From an uncultured Bacteroidales bacterium (GTDB lineage: Bacteria > Bacteroidota > Bacteroidia > Bacteroidales > Bacteroidaceae): a stretch of DNA of 64,000 bases. A program made the position numbers and the translations under genes. Shown in pieces: positions 1 through 9,222 of the stretch. Within the stretch, counting starts at the first letter, position 1, and each line of letters opens with the position of its first letter. Under the pieces are notes generated by a model. That model was given only the letters and a program-made list of their open reading frames with translations. It was not told where the DNA came from and searched no databases. Location of the stretch: NCBI GenBank assembly GCA_902778625.1, contig CACYYM010000005.1, forward strand, positions 124,001-188,000. Direction: 5' to 3'.

Positions 1-1
1 A

Positions 2-1390
2 GTCGTGCAGCAACGCTTCAACGACCATTGGGGACAGACTAATCCCTGGCAGAACGCCAATCGTCAAGAGTTGCGAGGCTTTGCAGAGGACATTGCACGA
101 CGCTCTCCTTACGGCAGGTATCTCAAGGCAAAGTTCTCCTCCTTAGGTGAGGCGGGGGGCGCAGCTGACTCCATCGACTTCTATCTTAGGCAACCTCACA
201 CAGTTCGCCTTTTCAGCTACAACGGTCCCATCGAGCGCGAGATGAGCACCATCGACTCAGTCCGCTATATGCTTCGCTTTATGCACACCGGCTTTGTTGC
301 CATCGAGCCTGACACACGTTTCGTGCGCGCTTGGGTGGGCGACATCGACTTCCGCAGCTGGCAGGTGGATAACGTGCGCGCAGTGCATCAGCCCGGTTCG
401 ACGTTCAAACTCTTCGTCTATACCGAAGCCATGAACCAGGGACTCAATCCCACCGACCGTCGCCTCGACTCATACATTTCTTATACAGATAACATCGGCG
501 GCGGAAAGCAGAAAGTCTGGGCTCCGCACAATGCCAACGGCACATACAGCTACCGGGAGCTCACCCTCATGAATGCCTTTGCCATGAGCGTCAACACCAT
601 CGCCGTGCGTGTCGGAATGGAATGTGGCGTCCATAACATCGCCCAAACTGCCTACGCGATGGGCGTAAAGACCAAACTCAACGAGACACGCTCCCTGACA
701 CTGGGCAGCAGCGAGGTCAACCTGCTGGAGCTCGTCAACAGCTACTGCACCGTTGCCAACGATGGTCGCTACGCCATGCCCCTGCTCGTGGAGCGCATCG
801 AGGATCGCGACGGCAACCTCATCTACACTGCGCACAAGCGCGAGAAGAAAGCCATCCCTTACCGCTCGGCCTACCTTATGCAGAAGATGCTCCTTGGCGG
901 ACTATCGGGCACGAGCAGCAGCCTGTGGAACTACATTCGCCCCTTCTATGCCGACACTGAGTTTGGCGGCAAGACAGGCACAAGCAACAATCATGCAGAC
1001 GCTTGGTTCGTGGGCGTTACGCCAGGACTGGTGGGCGGTGCTTGGGTTGGCGGTGAATATCCCAGCATCCACTTCCGCACGGGAGCCCTCGGGCAGGGTA
1101 GCAAAGCAGCTCTTCCCATCTTCGGTGAGTTCATCCATAGCGTCCTTTCCGACGAAAACTTCAGCAAGTATCGCAAAAAGTTCCCGCCGGCAAAAGGCCT
1201 TGACTCACGCCTCTGGACAGGTTCCGGCTATACATATAGCAAACCCGACACGACATCCTACGACTACGACTACACTGATCCGGTCGATGATGTAGAGGAA
1301 ACAGGCAACCCCTTCGCTCTCGAAGAGCAGGAACAGGCAGCCGAGGCGGATGAAGAGACTGGGCAGACCGAAGTGGAGGAAACGCCCTGA
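2..1390 (+). CDS. Class A penicillin-binding protein (PBP1A-like), 3' part
   Basis: This is the transpeptidase half of a bifunctional peptidoglycan synthase; the N-terminal membrane anchor and glycosyltransferase domain lie before the window, and the reading frame is open from base 2. Counting from the GTG at 5, the penicillin-binding motifs are STFK (132-135, acylated serine), SVN (195-197) and KTGT (323-326), in the normal order and spacing. The protein would work outside the inner membrane, cross-linking peptidoglycan. The last 60 residues are rich in Asp, Glu, Tyr and Thr and look disordered, which is common at the C terminus of Bacteroidetes PBP1A. A repeat array follows, and the next gene converges from the right. 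Family assignment is firm; the paralogue is not. Confidence 0.93.
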   Translation, partial: VVQQRFNDHWGQTNPWQNANRQELRGFAEDIARRSPYGRYLKAKFSSLGEAGGAADSIDFYLRQPHTVRLFSYNGPIEREMSTIDSVRYMLRFMHTGFVAIEPDTRFVRAWVGDIDFRSWQVDNVRAVHQPGSTFKLFVYTEAMNQGLNPTDRRLDSYISYTDNIGGGKQKVWAPHNANGTYSYRELTLMNAFAMSVNTIAVRVGMECGVHNIAQTAYAMGVKTKLNETRSLTLGSSEVNLLELVNSYCTVANDGRYAMPLLVERIEDRDGNLIYTAHKREKKAIPYRSAYLMQKMLLGGLSGTSSSLWNYIRPFYADTEFGGKTGTSNNHADAWFVGVTPGLVGGAWVGGEYPSIHFRTGALGQGSKAALPIFGEFIHSVLSDENFSKYRKKFPPAKGLDSRLWTGSGYTYSKPDTTSYDYDYTDPVDDVEETGNPFALEEQEQAAEADEETGQTEVEETP

Positions 1391-1436
1391 GGAAGGTCTC
1401 AGACAGGGCTGACGGACAACGACGAGTGCAAATGTT

Positions 1437-1526
1437 AAAAACGCCGCACGCGGGGATTGCAATTTCCGCGTGCGGCGTTGGTCATTTCCGCGTGCGGCGT
1501 TTGCAATCCCCGCACGCGGCGTTTAG
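1437..1526. repeat. 22-bp dyad array, 4 GC-rich units
   Basis: Four CCGC-RY-GCGG cores start at 1444, 1466, 1488 and 1510, exactly 22 bp apart. The central dinucleotide reads AC, GT, GT, AC, so the array is symmetric end to end. Midway between cores, 11 bp from each, lies a second dyad (TTGCAA at 1457-1462). The array fills the gap between two convergent genes, 46 bp after the PBP stop and 13 bp before the stop of the leftward gene. Confidence 0.9.
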
Positions 1527-1538
1527 AATTTTCCTTTG

Positions 1539-3902
1539 CTATTTCTTCTTTGTGAGGTCGAGAACACGGACGGCACGGAACTTAAGGCCTGCGCCGTGAC
1601 CGAGGAAACCAATGTGGCCCGTCTTGTTGAACATGCCGGGATGGTTGTGGTGGTCGACCGTATAGGGATTGTTGTTGCTTCCGTCGGGAGCCACGTTGTG
1701 GCCCTTACAAGCTTCCTTGATGTCGCCATCCACGATGACTTCGCCGTTAACCGTTACGGTGATGTGGTTGCCCTGAACGCGGATTTCCTCTTCGCTCCAC
1801 TCGCCAAGAGGCTTGTGCTTGATGCGCTTTGCAGGAATGACGCCGTAGACAGAGCCGTGCACTTGATACTCGCGAAGGCCGGCATAGATGGGGTCGTCGT
1901 GGTCAAGTATCTGAACCTCGCACATGCCGTCGTAAGCAGCATCGACGCCCATCGGGGTGCGGATGCCGACACCGTTGTTCACGCCCGGACGCAAGAAGCA
2001 GAACTCGAAGCGGAAGATGAAGTCGCGGTATTCCTTCTTGGTATAGAGGTTGCTCTCGTTGCCGTAGTTGGCCGTAACGTTGATGCAACCATTGATGGGC
2101 ACATAGCCCACCTTGTTGCCCACGAAGTTGTCGAGGTTCGTGCCGTCGAAGAGGAGCTCAAAGCCCTGCTTCTTCTCCTCATCGGAGAGAACGTAAGGCT
2201 CCACGGGCTTCATCTCGGAGAGCTTCTGGCGGAGTGCATCGACAGCGTAGCCGTCGTCGGCATCACCTGTGGCCTTGAATATGCTCATGCACTTCTCGAG
2301 GCTGCTCTTAGCGACATCGTACTCGATGTCCTCGGTTGTCTTCGTGATGATTTCCTTGCAAGCCGTGGCAGCGGTGTAGCCCAACTCCTTGTTGTCGAGC
2401 TGCTTGCTGGCGAGCAGGAAGGCGTTGCGGGTCGGTGTGCCGGCAAGCTTCGAGAGGATGTCCTTCTGGTCGCCCACAGACTTGGCGAGCGCGAAGGCCT
2501 CACTCAGCTTGGCCGAACGGCTGTCGAGGTTTCCCTCCTTAGCATTGACGAGGTTGACATAGCTCATCAGAGCCTTTTCGCTACCCTTCTTGGCAGCATC
2601 GAGGAGAGGCTTCGCAGCCTTGTAGTTGGTGCTCTTCCCGAGGGCTTCGATTGCAGCGACATCGCCTATCTTCTCAAGTGCAGCGACCGAAGCGTCGGTT
2701 CCAGTTGCGGCGAGCAAGGGATAGAGACGCTCCTTGTTCTGAAACATGGGAGCATTAAGGAAGTTGTATATCTCGGTATACTGCTGGTCGGGAGTCAGCG
2801 TCTGCAAGGCAGCGGTAGCCACTTTTTGCCATTTTGGCGTGTTTGCTTCGTCGGTCGTAGATGTCAAGGCGCCTAATGCAACCTTCGACTGGTCGGATGT
2901 TACGACGCCAGGCAGAGCATCGAGAGCTGCGCTTTGGTAATCGCCTTTCACGGTATACTTGAATATCTCATTGACTGCGTCGGTGTAGTGGCGTGCAGAA
3001 GCGAGTTTCATGAGCGAGAGCTTTTTGTTGCCAGTTGCGGCTTTCAGGGGCTCCAAAAGGTTCAGCTTGCCCGGGAAGGAACTGAGTGCCCGGAAGGCTT
3101 CAGCGTCGTTCTCGCCGCCCAGTTGGTCGATGAGAGCCTTCTGTGCATCGTCGCCTCCAATCTTGCCCAAAGCCTCGATGGCTGCCTTTGCGGGCTTGCC
3201 ACCCTTTGCGGCAACGTCAGTCAGCAGAGACTTCTGGCTGGCAATCTTGTTGTCGCCAAGCCAGTATAGCACGTCACTCTTGGCTTCGTCGCTAAGGGAC
3301 TTGAACTTCTTCGTCACGCTGGCTGCCAGTTCGTCAGTGGCAAGGCCGTTAGCTGTGGCAAACTTGAGGGCCTGCATTCGAAGGGCATTATCCTTGCTCT
3401 TGACGGTTTTTGCGATGACTTTGCCTGCACCGTCGCCGAGGCTGACGAGCTTATCGTATGCCTTGGCGTAAGGCGTCGAAGCAGCAGGTGCAACGTAAGT
3501 AACGTCTTCCTGCTTCGAGAGCAGGCGGAGCTCGTTCTCAAGGAACTGCTTGGCATCCTTGTCGCTTTGTGCGGCAATGGCTTGCTTAAGGCCTTCGCTC
3601 ACCTTTGCTGCCCAAGAATCGTTCGTTCCGGCAAGGGCAACAGCACCATGAATAGCGTATTCCACCTTAGCATTAACGCGTTGAGCGGCGGGCTTGAGCA
3701 TGGCGGCAAGCGTTGTGATTGACTTCGGAGCAGCTTGGACAAGGGGTTGCATCTCGGCATTGAAGTCGGCCTGATTCTGTATGGGCACGAGTGCGAGCAC
3801 ATCCTGTACGATGGTCTCGGTAGAGCGATTGCGTGCGTCCTGTGCAAAGACAGGCAGGTTCAGCATAATCGCTGCTATAATAATATATAATGTGCGTTTC
3901 AT
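1539..3902 (-). CDS. HEAT-repeat / DUF1080 (3-keto-disaccharide hydrolase-like) secreted protein
   Basis: The 787-residue protein has a signal peptide (about 1-21, ending VFAQ) and a long Ala/Lys/Leu-rich helical region (about 25-570) made of HEAT/ARM-like repeats. A C-terminal DUF1080 domain starts near residue 578 with GFELLFDGTNLDNF. DUF1080 is a concanavalin-like jelly roll; characterised members cleave 3-keto-glycosides after an oxidoreductase has oxidised the sugar at C3. A Gfo/Idh/MocA oxidoreductase lies just upstream (75 bp), so the two probably form one operon with oxidation first and cleavage second. The site is probably the periplasm. Most DUF1080 proteins are about 250 residues, so the HEAT fusion is large; it may be a binding or scaffolding part. 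Substrate unknown. Confidence 0.85.
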   Translation of the reverse strand: MKRTLYIIIAAIMLNLPVFAQDARNRSTETIVQDVLALVPIQNQADFNAEMQPLVQAAPKSITTLAAMLKPAAQRVNAKVEYAIHGAVALAGTNDSWAAKVSEGLKQAIAAQSDKDAKQFLENELRLLSKQEDVTYVAPAASTPYAKAYDKLVSLGDGAGKVIAKTVKSKDNALRMQALKFATANGLATDELAASVTKKFKSLSDEAKSDVLYWLGDNKIASQKSLLTDVAAKGGKPAKAAIEALGKIGGDDAQKALIDQLGGENDAEAFRALSSFPGKLNLLEPLKAATGNKKLSLMKLASARHYTDAVNEIFKYTVKGDYQSAALDALPGVVTSDQSKVALGALTSTTDEANTPKWQKVATAALQTLTPDQQYTEIYNFLNAPMFQNKERLYPLLAATGTDASVAALEKIGDVAAIEALGKSTNYKAAKPLLDAAKKGSEKALMSYVNLVNAKEGNLDSRSAKLSEAFALAKSVGDQKDILSKLAGTPTRNAFLLASKQLDNKELGYTAATACKEIITKTTEDIEYDVAKSSLEKCMSIFKATGDADDGYAVDALRQKLSEMKPVEPYVLSDEEKKQGFELLFDGTNLDNFVGNKVGYVPINGCINVTANYGNESNLYTKKEYRDFIFRFEFCFLRPGVNNGVGIRTPMGVDAAYDGMCEVQILDHDDPIYAGLREYQVHGSVYGVIPAKRIKHKPLGEWSEEEIRVQGNHITVTVNGEVIVDGDIKEACKGHNVAPDGSNNNPYTVDHHNHPGMFNKTGHIGFLGHGAGLKFRAVRVLDLTKKK

Positions 3903-3977
3903 TATAGGTTGTTTGTTATAGGTTATTGTTTATTGAAGCGTTAGCAAATTATTCTCTCTTCATTCTTCACACTTCAC

Positions 3978-5282
3978 TTAGATGAGCTTTCCCCATTCGC
4001 CACGCATCGGCTGGTTGACGAGACGGTTTGCTTCGTCGTCGTTGATGAAGGTCTGTGTCTTTGGGTCGAAGTTGAGTGTGCGGTTGAGCCTGAGAGCGCA
4101 TACACCGATGTTGACGATGGTTGCACTGTGGTGGCCGTTGCTTTCGTTGAGGGCGAACTGACGGCGATTGCGCACACAGTCAAGGAAGTCTGTGTTGCGT
4201 TCCTCGGGATCGGGAAGCTCGTTGATGATTTGTTGTACGTTAGGTATCGTGCATTCGAAGCCCTTGTAAACCTTGCCCTTAGGTCCTTCGATGTATGGCA
4301 CCTTGCCCTGACTCTCGAAGCCTTCGCCCTCGAGGATAATCTGGCAGCCGTCGGCGTAGGTGTAAGTGATGTTCCTCCAGATGCCAACTGCATCGGGGTG
4401 CTGCTGCGGAGCGTCAATCTCGACCTTGATGGGGAACTCCTCATCCTTGCCGAGGATGTACTGTACGGGGTCGATGTAGTGCTGACCCATGTCGGCCAAG
4501 CCGCCGCCGTCGTAGTCGAAGTAGCCGCGGAAGGTCTGGTGTGTACGATGAATATTGTAGGGTTTGTAGGGAGCCGGACCGAGCCAGAGGTCGTAGTCGA
4601 GTTCTTTGGGGATGGGCTGAACCTCGAGGTTTTCCTTACCTACCCAGAAGAACTTCCAGGCGAAGCCTGTTGCTCCGGAGATGCGAACCTTGAGTGGCCA
4701 GCCAAGAAGGCCGCTGTCCACGAGTTTCTTCAGTGGCTTAACCTCTGTGCCGAGGCCGTAGAATGTGTCCTTGAAGCGGAACCAAGTGTTGAGGCGGAAC
4801 ACTCTTCCGTTGCGCTTGATTGCTTCTTCCACACGTTTGCCCTCACCGATTGTACGGGTCATGGGCTTTTCGCAGAAGACATCCTTGCCTGCATTGGCAG
4901 CGATGACCGACATGAGTCCGTGCCAATGGGGTGGAGTAGCGATGTGTACGATGTCGACATTGGGATCGTTAATCAGTTCGCGGAAGTCGTGATAGGCTTT
5001 GATGTCGTCGCCCCATTTCTGTTTAGCTGCGCTAACGGCAGAGTCGAGATGCTTCTGATCCACGTCGCACAGAGCAACGAGACGGCAGTTCTGGTCGCTA
5101 ACGAAGTGAGAGGCGGAGCGACCGATACCGCCCACGCCAATCAAACCTCGCGTCAACTGGTCGCTGGGAGCAATGTACGAGTTGTTGCCTCCCATTTTGC
5201 CCAGCACTTCGCGGGGCATGATGCTGAAAAGCGCAGCTCCTGCTGCACCTTTCGTGATAAAGGAACGTCTGTTCATTTTCAT
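3978..5282 (-). CDS. Gfo/Idh/MocA-family oxidoreductase with Tat-like leader
   Basis: This 434-residue NAD(P)-dependent sugar oxidoreductase has a leader with a twin-Arg motif (NRRSFITKG) and then an Ala-rich stretch, suggesting Tat export with its cofactor bound. The Rossmann glycine motif is GVGGIG, and the EKP motif with the conserved lysine is in DVFCEKPMTRT. A second start 33 bases upstream (5315) is in frame, but it would sit against the promoter TAATTTTG (5317-5324), so I chose the ATG at 5282. It pairs with the DUF1080 protein downstream. In gut Bacteroides such pairs act on glycosides through a 3-keto intermediate, and I infer the same here; the substrate is not readable from sequence. 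Confidence 0.88.
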   Translation of the reverse strand: MKMNRRSFITKGAAGAALFSIMPREVLGKMGGNNSYIAPSDQLTRGLIGVGGIGRSASHFVSDQNCRLVALCDVDQKHLDSAVSAAKQKWGDDIKAYHDFRELINDPNVDIVHIATPPHWHGLMSVIAANAGKDVFCEKPMTRTIGEGKRVEEAIKRNGRVFRLNTWFRFKDTFYGLGTEVKPLKKLVDSGLLGWPLKVRISGATGFAWKFFWVGKENLEVQPIPKELDYDLWLGPAPYKPYNIHRTHQTFRGYFDYDGGGLADMGQHYIDPVQYILGKDEEFPIKVEIDAPQQHPDAVGIWRNITYTYADGCQIILEGEGFESQGKVPYIEGPKGKVYKGFECTIPNVQQIINELPDPEERNTDFLDCVRNRRQFALNESNGHHSATIVNIGVCALRLNRTLNFDPKTQTFINDDEANRLVNQPMRGEWGKLI

Positions 5283-5316
5283 GGTTAATATAGTTAAAAA
5301 CAATTGTTTTCGCACC

Positions 5317-5347
5317 CAAAATTACTCTTTTTTCACAATACTTCCAA
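5317..5347 (-). promoter_or_regulatory. Bacteroidetes-type promoter for the oxidoreductase/DUF1080 pair
   Basis: Reading leftward, TTG (5347-5345), a 20-bp spacer and TAATTTTG (5324-5317) match the Bacteroidetes primary-sigma consensus. The ATG at 5282 follows after a short leader. Confidence 0.75.
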
Positions 5348-5406
5348 ACTTTGCTGTCGAAAACTTAAAGCAGAGAGGCAAGAAAGATAAAATTGTAAAT
5401 TGTAAA

Positions 5407-5438
5407 TTGTCAAATTGCAAATAAAAGTTGTACCTTTG
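5407..5438 (+). promoter_or_regulatory. Bacteroidetes-type promoter for the rRNA methyltransferase
   Basis: TTG at 5407-5409, a 21-bp spacer and TACCTTTG at 5431-5438. It overlaps a possible TTG start at 5428 and so rules that start out. Confidence 0.8.
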
Positions 5439-5457
5439 TGGCGAAATGAGACGCATA

Positions 5458-6657
5458 ATGGAGAAGCAAGTGAGTTTACCGGAGGAGTTTGTTCAGTTGA
5501 TGTGCGAACATTATGATGAGGCAACGGCTGATGCGCTCTTGGAGGCTTTGACGATGACCGAACCGGAAGTGTCCGTTCGCCTCAATCCCCGCAAATTCTC
5601 TGCCCAGGAGCTGCTCGCCTTTCGTCCTGACCTTGAGCGAGTTCCGTGGTGCCCCAATGCGTTCTACCTCCAGGGAAGGCCTGCTTTCACCTTCGACCCC
5701 TTGCTTCATGCCGGAGCCTATTACGTGCAAGAGGCTTCGTCGATGTTTGTGGCGGAGGTCTTGAAGCAGTTTGTGCCTCTCGACAAGCCTTTGGTTGCGC
5801 TCGATCTCTGTGCCGCTCCAGGTGGAAAAAGCACGCTTCTGCAAAGTCTTTTGCCGGATGGGTCGCTCCTTGTCAGCAACGAGCCGGTTGCCAAGCGAGC
5901 CCAAGTACTGGCGGAGAACATGCAGAAGTGGATGACGGGACAGCCCGAGACGGCTCCGACGAGCATTGTGACGCAGAATTATCCCTCGGACTTCGGGGCT
6001 CTCACAAATAGCGTGGATGTCCTCCTGACAGACGTTCCCTGTTCAGGCGAAGGGATGTTTCGCAAGGATGAGGACGCCAGAAAAGAGTGGAGCCTTGACA
6101 ATGTCTGGATGTGTCAGCAGCGACAACGGGACATCCTGCACGACATCTGGCACGTTCTCAAACCCGGTGGCCTGCTCATCTACAGTACTTGCACTTTCAA
6201 TCGCTATGAGGACGAAGACAATGTACGTTATTTTTGCGATGAAATGGGCGCTTTTTGCATCTTCGAGCGACATTTTCTGCCTGGTCGCGACCGCGGTGAA
6301 GGCTTCTATATTGCAGCTTTGAGAAAGGAAGATTCCCTCCCTGCTTACCCTCCAGGGGAGTGCCAAGATGCTATTGCTAAAGCGCGACGGACCCTTCGAC
6401 TGCTCTTCGACTCGGCCAATACTCCAGAGCCCGAAGGTCCTCGCATTGAGTTGAGTTATAGTGAAGCCCTGCAATACCTGCGTCGTGAAGCCCTTCGGGT
6501 AGAGGCTCCTCGCGGGCCAGTCACGCTTTGCTATCGTGGCTTGGTGCTCGGTCCGGGCAAAGGCGTCGGCTCTCGCATCAATAATCTCTACTCGGAGCAA
6601 TGGCGCATCCGAACCACTTATACAAAGCCTTTCTCCCTGCTCGGCATTGGGAATTGA
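5458..6657 (+). CDS. rsmF: 16S rRNA m5C methyltransferase, RsmF/NOL1-NOP2-Sun family
   Basis: A 399-residue SAM-dependent methyltransferase that makes 5-methylcytosine in rRNA, by family most likely 16S. Motif I, DLCAAPGGKST (116-126), binds SAM. The two cysteines of the mechanism are in PCSGEGM (194-200) and in the STCTFNRYEDEDNV segment (Cys 245). The C-terminal 130 residues resemble the PUA-like tail of RsmF. I chose the ATG at 5458 because the promoter ends at 5438; the in-frame ATG at 5446 would be nearly leaderless, and a TTG at 5428 lies inside the promoter. The gene is alone, between a divergent oxidoreductase and a long 22-bp array. Confidence 0.9.
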   Translation: MEKQVSLPEEFVQLMCEHYDEATADALLEALTMTEPEVSVRLNPRKFSAQELLAFRPDLERVPWCPNAFYLQGRPAFTFDPLLHAGAYYVQEASSMFVAEVLKQFVPLDKPLVALDLCAAPGGKSTLLQSLLPDGSLLVSNEPVAKRAQVLAENMQKWMTGQPETAPTSIVTQNYPSDFGALTNSVDVLLTDVPCSGEGMFRKDEDARKEWSLDNVWMCQQRQRDILHDIWHVLKPGGLLIYSTCTFNRYEDEDNVRYFCDEMGAFCIFERHFLPGRDRGEGFYIAALRKEDSLPAYPPGECQDAIAKARRTLRLLFDSANTPEPEGPRIELSYSEALQYLRREALRVEAPRGPVTLCYRGLVLGPGKGVGSRINNLYSEQWRIRTTYTKPFSLLGIGN

Positions 6658-6666
6658 CGCTTTTCC

Positions 6667-6824
6667 CGTGGTGTGTTGCCAAACTCAGCGTGCCGTGTTG
6701 CCAAACTCGGCGTGCCGTGTTGCCAAACTCAGCGTGCCGTGTTCGTTATAGATACATGTATGTATAATTAAATGTACATGTATGTATAATTGTAGATACA
6801 TGTATCTATAACGAACTTAACGTG
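6667..6824. repeat. 22-bp dyad array, 8 units of mixed flavour, with 74-bp palindrome
   Basis: Cores of the form C(G/A)TG begin at 6667, 6689, 6711, 6733, 6755, 6777, 6799 and 6821, every step exactly 22 bp. The first four are CGTG units with CCAAACTC spacers; the next three are CATG cores in ATACATGTAT context; the last is CGTG followed by CGGCGTTTTG. The CATG part is a 74-bp near-perfect palindrome (6742-6815) bounded by TTCGTTATA and its reverse complement. A second copy lies at 15448-15521. The array starts 10 bp after the rsmF stop. The rest of this 389-base gap (6825-6983) shows nothing recognisable before the next promoter. Confidence 0.92.
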
Positions 6825-6983
6825 CGGCGTTTTGAAAGCCCTCGTGTCGAAACAAGTAATGTCACGTTTTGAAGCACCTCCGCCCTTGCTTCGTGAAACG
6901 GCTCCAAGCGTGTGGTAATTGGCCTTGTGCAGGGGCGACTGAAGTTGTTTCTCCATGTTTAAGCACATTTTTTTCTCGCTTTC

Positions 6984-7015
6984 TTTGTCCAAAAGCGCAG
7001 AAAGTGTTATTTTTG
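6984..7015 (+). promoter_or_regulatory. Bacteroidetes-type promoter for the GDP-fucose operon
   Basis: TTTG at 6984-6987, a 20-bp spacer and TATTTTTG at 7008-7015, about 30 bp before the manC ATG. Confidence 0.8.
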
Positions 7016-7046
7016 CAACTCATTCTTCTAGATAATAAGGTACGCT

Positions 7047-8111
7047 ATGGAAGTACACGATCATTTGGTAATCATGGCAGGCGGCATTGGAAGTCGCTTC
7101 TGGCCGATGAGTACACTCGAGAAACCTAAGCAGTTCGTCGATGTCCTAGGTTGTGGAAGGACACTTATTCAACTGACCGCAGACCGCTTCAAACCGCTCA
7201 TTTCAGTAGAAAACATGTGGGTTGTAACGTCGGCAAAGTACGTCAACGTTGTTCGCGGGCAACTGCCCGAGATACCTTGGAACCATATCCTTTTGGAGCC
7301 TTGCCGCAGGAACACAGCTCCCTGCATTGCCTATGCCAGTTGGCGCATCAAGTCGCAAGACCCGAAGGCGAATATCGTGGTCACTCCAAGCGACGCCATT
7401 GTGATGGATACTGCTGAGTATCAGCGTGTCATCAAGTCGTGTCTGAAGTTCGTGGCAGAGAGCGATGCGATGGTTACACTTGGCATGAAGCCCACACGAC
7501 CCGAGACGGGTTACGGCTACATACAGGCCGACCTTTCCTATTCGACAGCCCGCAACAAGGAAATCTTCCGTGTGGATTCCTTCAGGGAAAAGCCCGACAT
7601 CGATACTGCGAAGCGTTACATACAGAAGAACAATTTTTTCTGGAACTCTGGCATCTTCATCTGGAACGTCGGCACGATTGCCAATGCCCTTCGTGTTTAC
7701 CAGCCAACTCTCTCGAAGATCTTCGAGGACTTGCTTCCCATATACGGCACAGAAAAGGAGCAAGACGCGATAAACAAGGTCTTCCCAGAGTGCGAAAACA
7801 TATCCATCGACTATGCCATCATGGAGAAGGCCGAGGAGATTTATGTCTTCCCTGCAAGCTTCGGCTGGAGCGACCTTGGCACTTGGGGCTCACTTCTCGA
7901 GAACTCGGAGCGCGACATCCACGGCAACTCGCTTATCGGAGAGAACATCGATGTCTATGAGACCACGAACTGTATCGTTCACGCCACGCAGGAAAAGCGA
8001 GTCGTCGTGCAGGGCCTCGACGGCTTCATCGTTGCAGAATGCGACAATACATTACTTATATGTCGCCTCTCAGACGAACAACGCATCAAGCAATTCAGCG
8101 AAAGCAAGTAA
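7047..8111 (+). CDS. manC: Mannose-1-phosphate guanylyltransferase
   Basis: The 354-residue enzyme makes GDP-mannose from mannose-1-phosphate and GTP in the cytoplasm. The nucleotide-binding signature is near the N terminus ([14 protein letters not shown], then EKPKQF); the product-binding region includes NFFWNSGIF and later GWSDLGTW. Only the guanylyltransferase domain is present; the fused isomerase domain of longer ManC proteins is absent, as is common in Bacteroidetes. It is the first gene of a tight operon with gmd (1-base gap) and fcl, so its GDP-mannose is probably meant for GDP-L-fucose, the donor for fucosylated surface glycans and glycoproteins in this phylum. Confidence 0.95.
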   Translation: MEVHDHLVIMAGGIGSRFWPMSTLEKPKQFVDVLGCGRTLIQLTADRFKPLISVENMWVVTSAKYVNVVRGQLPEIPWNHILLEPCRRNTAPCIAYASWRIKSQDPKANIVVTPSDAIVMDTAEYQRVIKSCLKFVAESDAMVTLGMKPTRPETGYGYIQADLSYSTARNKEIFRVDSFREKPDIDTAKRYIQKNNFFWNSGIFIWNVGTIANALRVYQPTLSKIFEDLLPIYGTEKEQDAINKVFPECENISIDYAIMEKAEEIYVFPASFGWSDLGTWGSLLENSERDIHGNSLIGENIDVYETTNCIVHATQEKRVVVQGLDGFIVAECDNTLLICRLSDEQRIKQFSESK

Positions 8112-8112
8112 T

Positions 8113-9222
8113 ATGAGCAATAAGATAGCGCTAATAACGGGCGTTACAGGACAGGACGGCTCGTACCTGAGCGAGTTTCTTCTCGAGAAAGGTTACGAGG
8201 TGCACGGCATTATCCGTCGCTCCTCTGTTGACTTCCGTGAACGTATCGCCCATCTGGAAGGACAACCACACTTCCATCTGCATTACGCCGACATGGGCGA
8301 CTCGATGTCCCTCGTCAAGCTTGTCGGTTTAGTACAACCTACTGAGATATATAACCTGGCTGCCCAAAGTCACGTACAGGTCAGCTTCGACGCGCCAGAA
8401 TTCACGGCCGATGTGGATGCCGTGGGCGTGCTTCGTGTCCTAGAAGCCGTGCGAACCAATCATCTGGAGAATACTTGCAAAGTCTATCAGGCATCTACTT
8501 CCGAACTTTATGGCAAGGTGGAAGAAGTCCCGCAGAACGAGAACACGCCCTTCCATCCCTATAGCCCTTACGCCGTTGCCAAGCTTTATGGCTTCTGGAT
8601 CGTCAAGGAATATCGTGAAGCGTACGGCATGTTCTGCTGCTCTGGCATTCTCTTCAACCACGAGAGCGAGCGCAGAGGCGAGACTTTCGTGACCCGTAAG
8701 ATTACCCTTGCCGCAGCTCGTATCGCCCAAGGCAAGCAAGAGAAACTCTTCTTGGGGAACCTCGACAGCCTTCGCGACTGGGGCTATGCCAAGGATTATG
8801 TGGAGTGCATGTGGCTCATCCTGCAGCACGAAACGCCTGAAGACTTTGTAATTGCCACAGGTGTGCAGCACTCGGTTCGCGAGTTCACAGACCTCGCCTT
8901 CCGTCACGTCGGCATAGAGTTGAAGTTCGAAGGCAAAGGCATCAACGAGAAAGGCATTTGCGTGAAAGGTCCTGAGCAACTGATCGGCAAGACGTTGGTC
9001 GAGGTGAGCGAAGACTTCTATCGTCCCACCGACGTCGTCAACCTTTGGGGTGACCCGACGAAGGCAAAGGCAAAGCTCGGTTGGAACCCTAACAAGACCA
9101 CTTTCGAGCAGTTAGTAAAGCTCATGGTGGAGCACGATATGGCCAAGGTCGCTGCCGAAGGTGCTGCAGCTAAAGTAAGGACAAACCTCGCAGAATACCT
9201 CGAGAAGGGCGTAGTAAAATAA
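8113..9222 (+). CDS. gmd: GDP-mannose 4,6-dehydratase
   Basis: A 369-residue short-chain dehydrogenase/reductase that converts GDP-mannose to GDP-4-keto-6-deoxymannose with bound NADP. The cofactor loop is GVTGQDG (10-16); the catalytic STSELYGKV segment supplies the Thr/Glu pair, and YAVAK the Tyr/Lys pair. The ATG at 8113, one base after the manC stop, fits the family N terminus ([13 protein letters not shown]). The frame is open upstream through manC, but that part has no counterpart in Gmd. Its stop overlaps the fcl start (TAATG), suggesting translational coupling. Confidence 0.96.
   Translation: MSNKIALITGVTGQDGSYLSEFLLEKGYEVHGIIRRSSVDFRERIAHLEGQPHFHLHYADMGDSMSLVKLVGLVQPTEIYNLAAQSHVQVSFDAPEFTADVDAVGVLRVLEAVRTNHLENTCKVYQASTSELYGKVEEVPQNENTPFHPYSPYAVAKLYGFWIVKEYREAYGMFCCSGILFNHESERRGETFVTRKITLAAARIAQGKQEKLFLGNLDSLRDWGYAKDYVECMWLILQHETPEDFVIATGVQHSVREFTDLAFRHVGIELKFEGKGINEKGICVKGPEQLIGKTLVEVSEDFYRPTDVVNLWGDPTKAKAKLGWNPNKTTFEQLVKLMVEHDMAKVAAEGAAAKVRTNLAEYLEKGVVK

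Noticed and set aside
1536-2876. 446-codon open frame antisense to the HEAT-DUF1080 gene
   Set aside because: It is a shadow of the sense gene, low in complexity, with no family resemblance.
5428-5457. Upstream TTG start of the rRNA methyltransferase
   Set aside because: The codon lies within the promoter's TACCTTTG region, so it would precede the transcript start.
6742-6815. Insertion sequence
   Set aside because: There is no transposase, and the 74-bp palindrome is itself part of a longer in-phase array. A non-autonomous element remains possible but is unproven.
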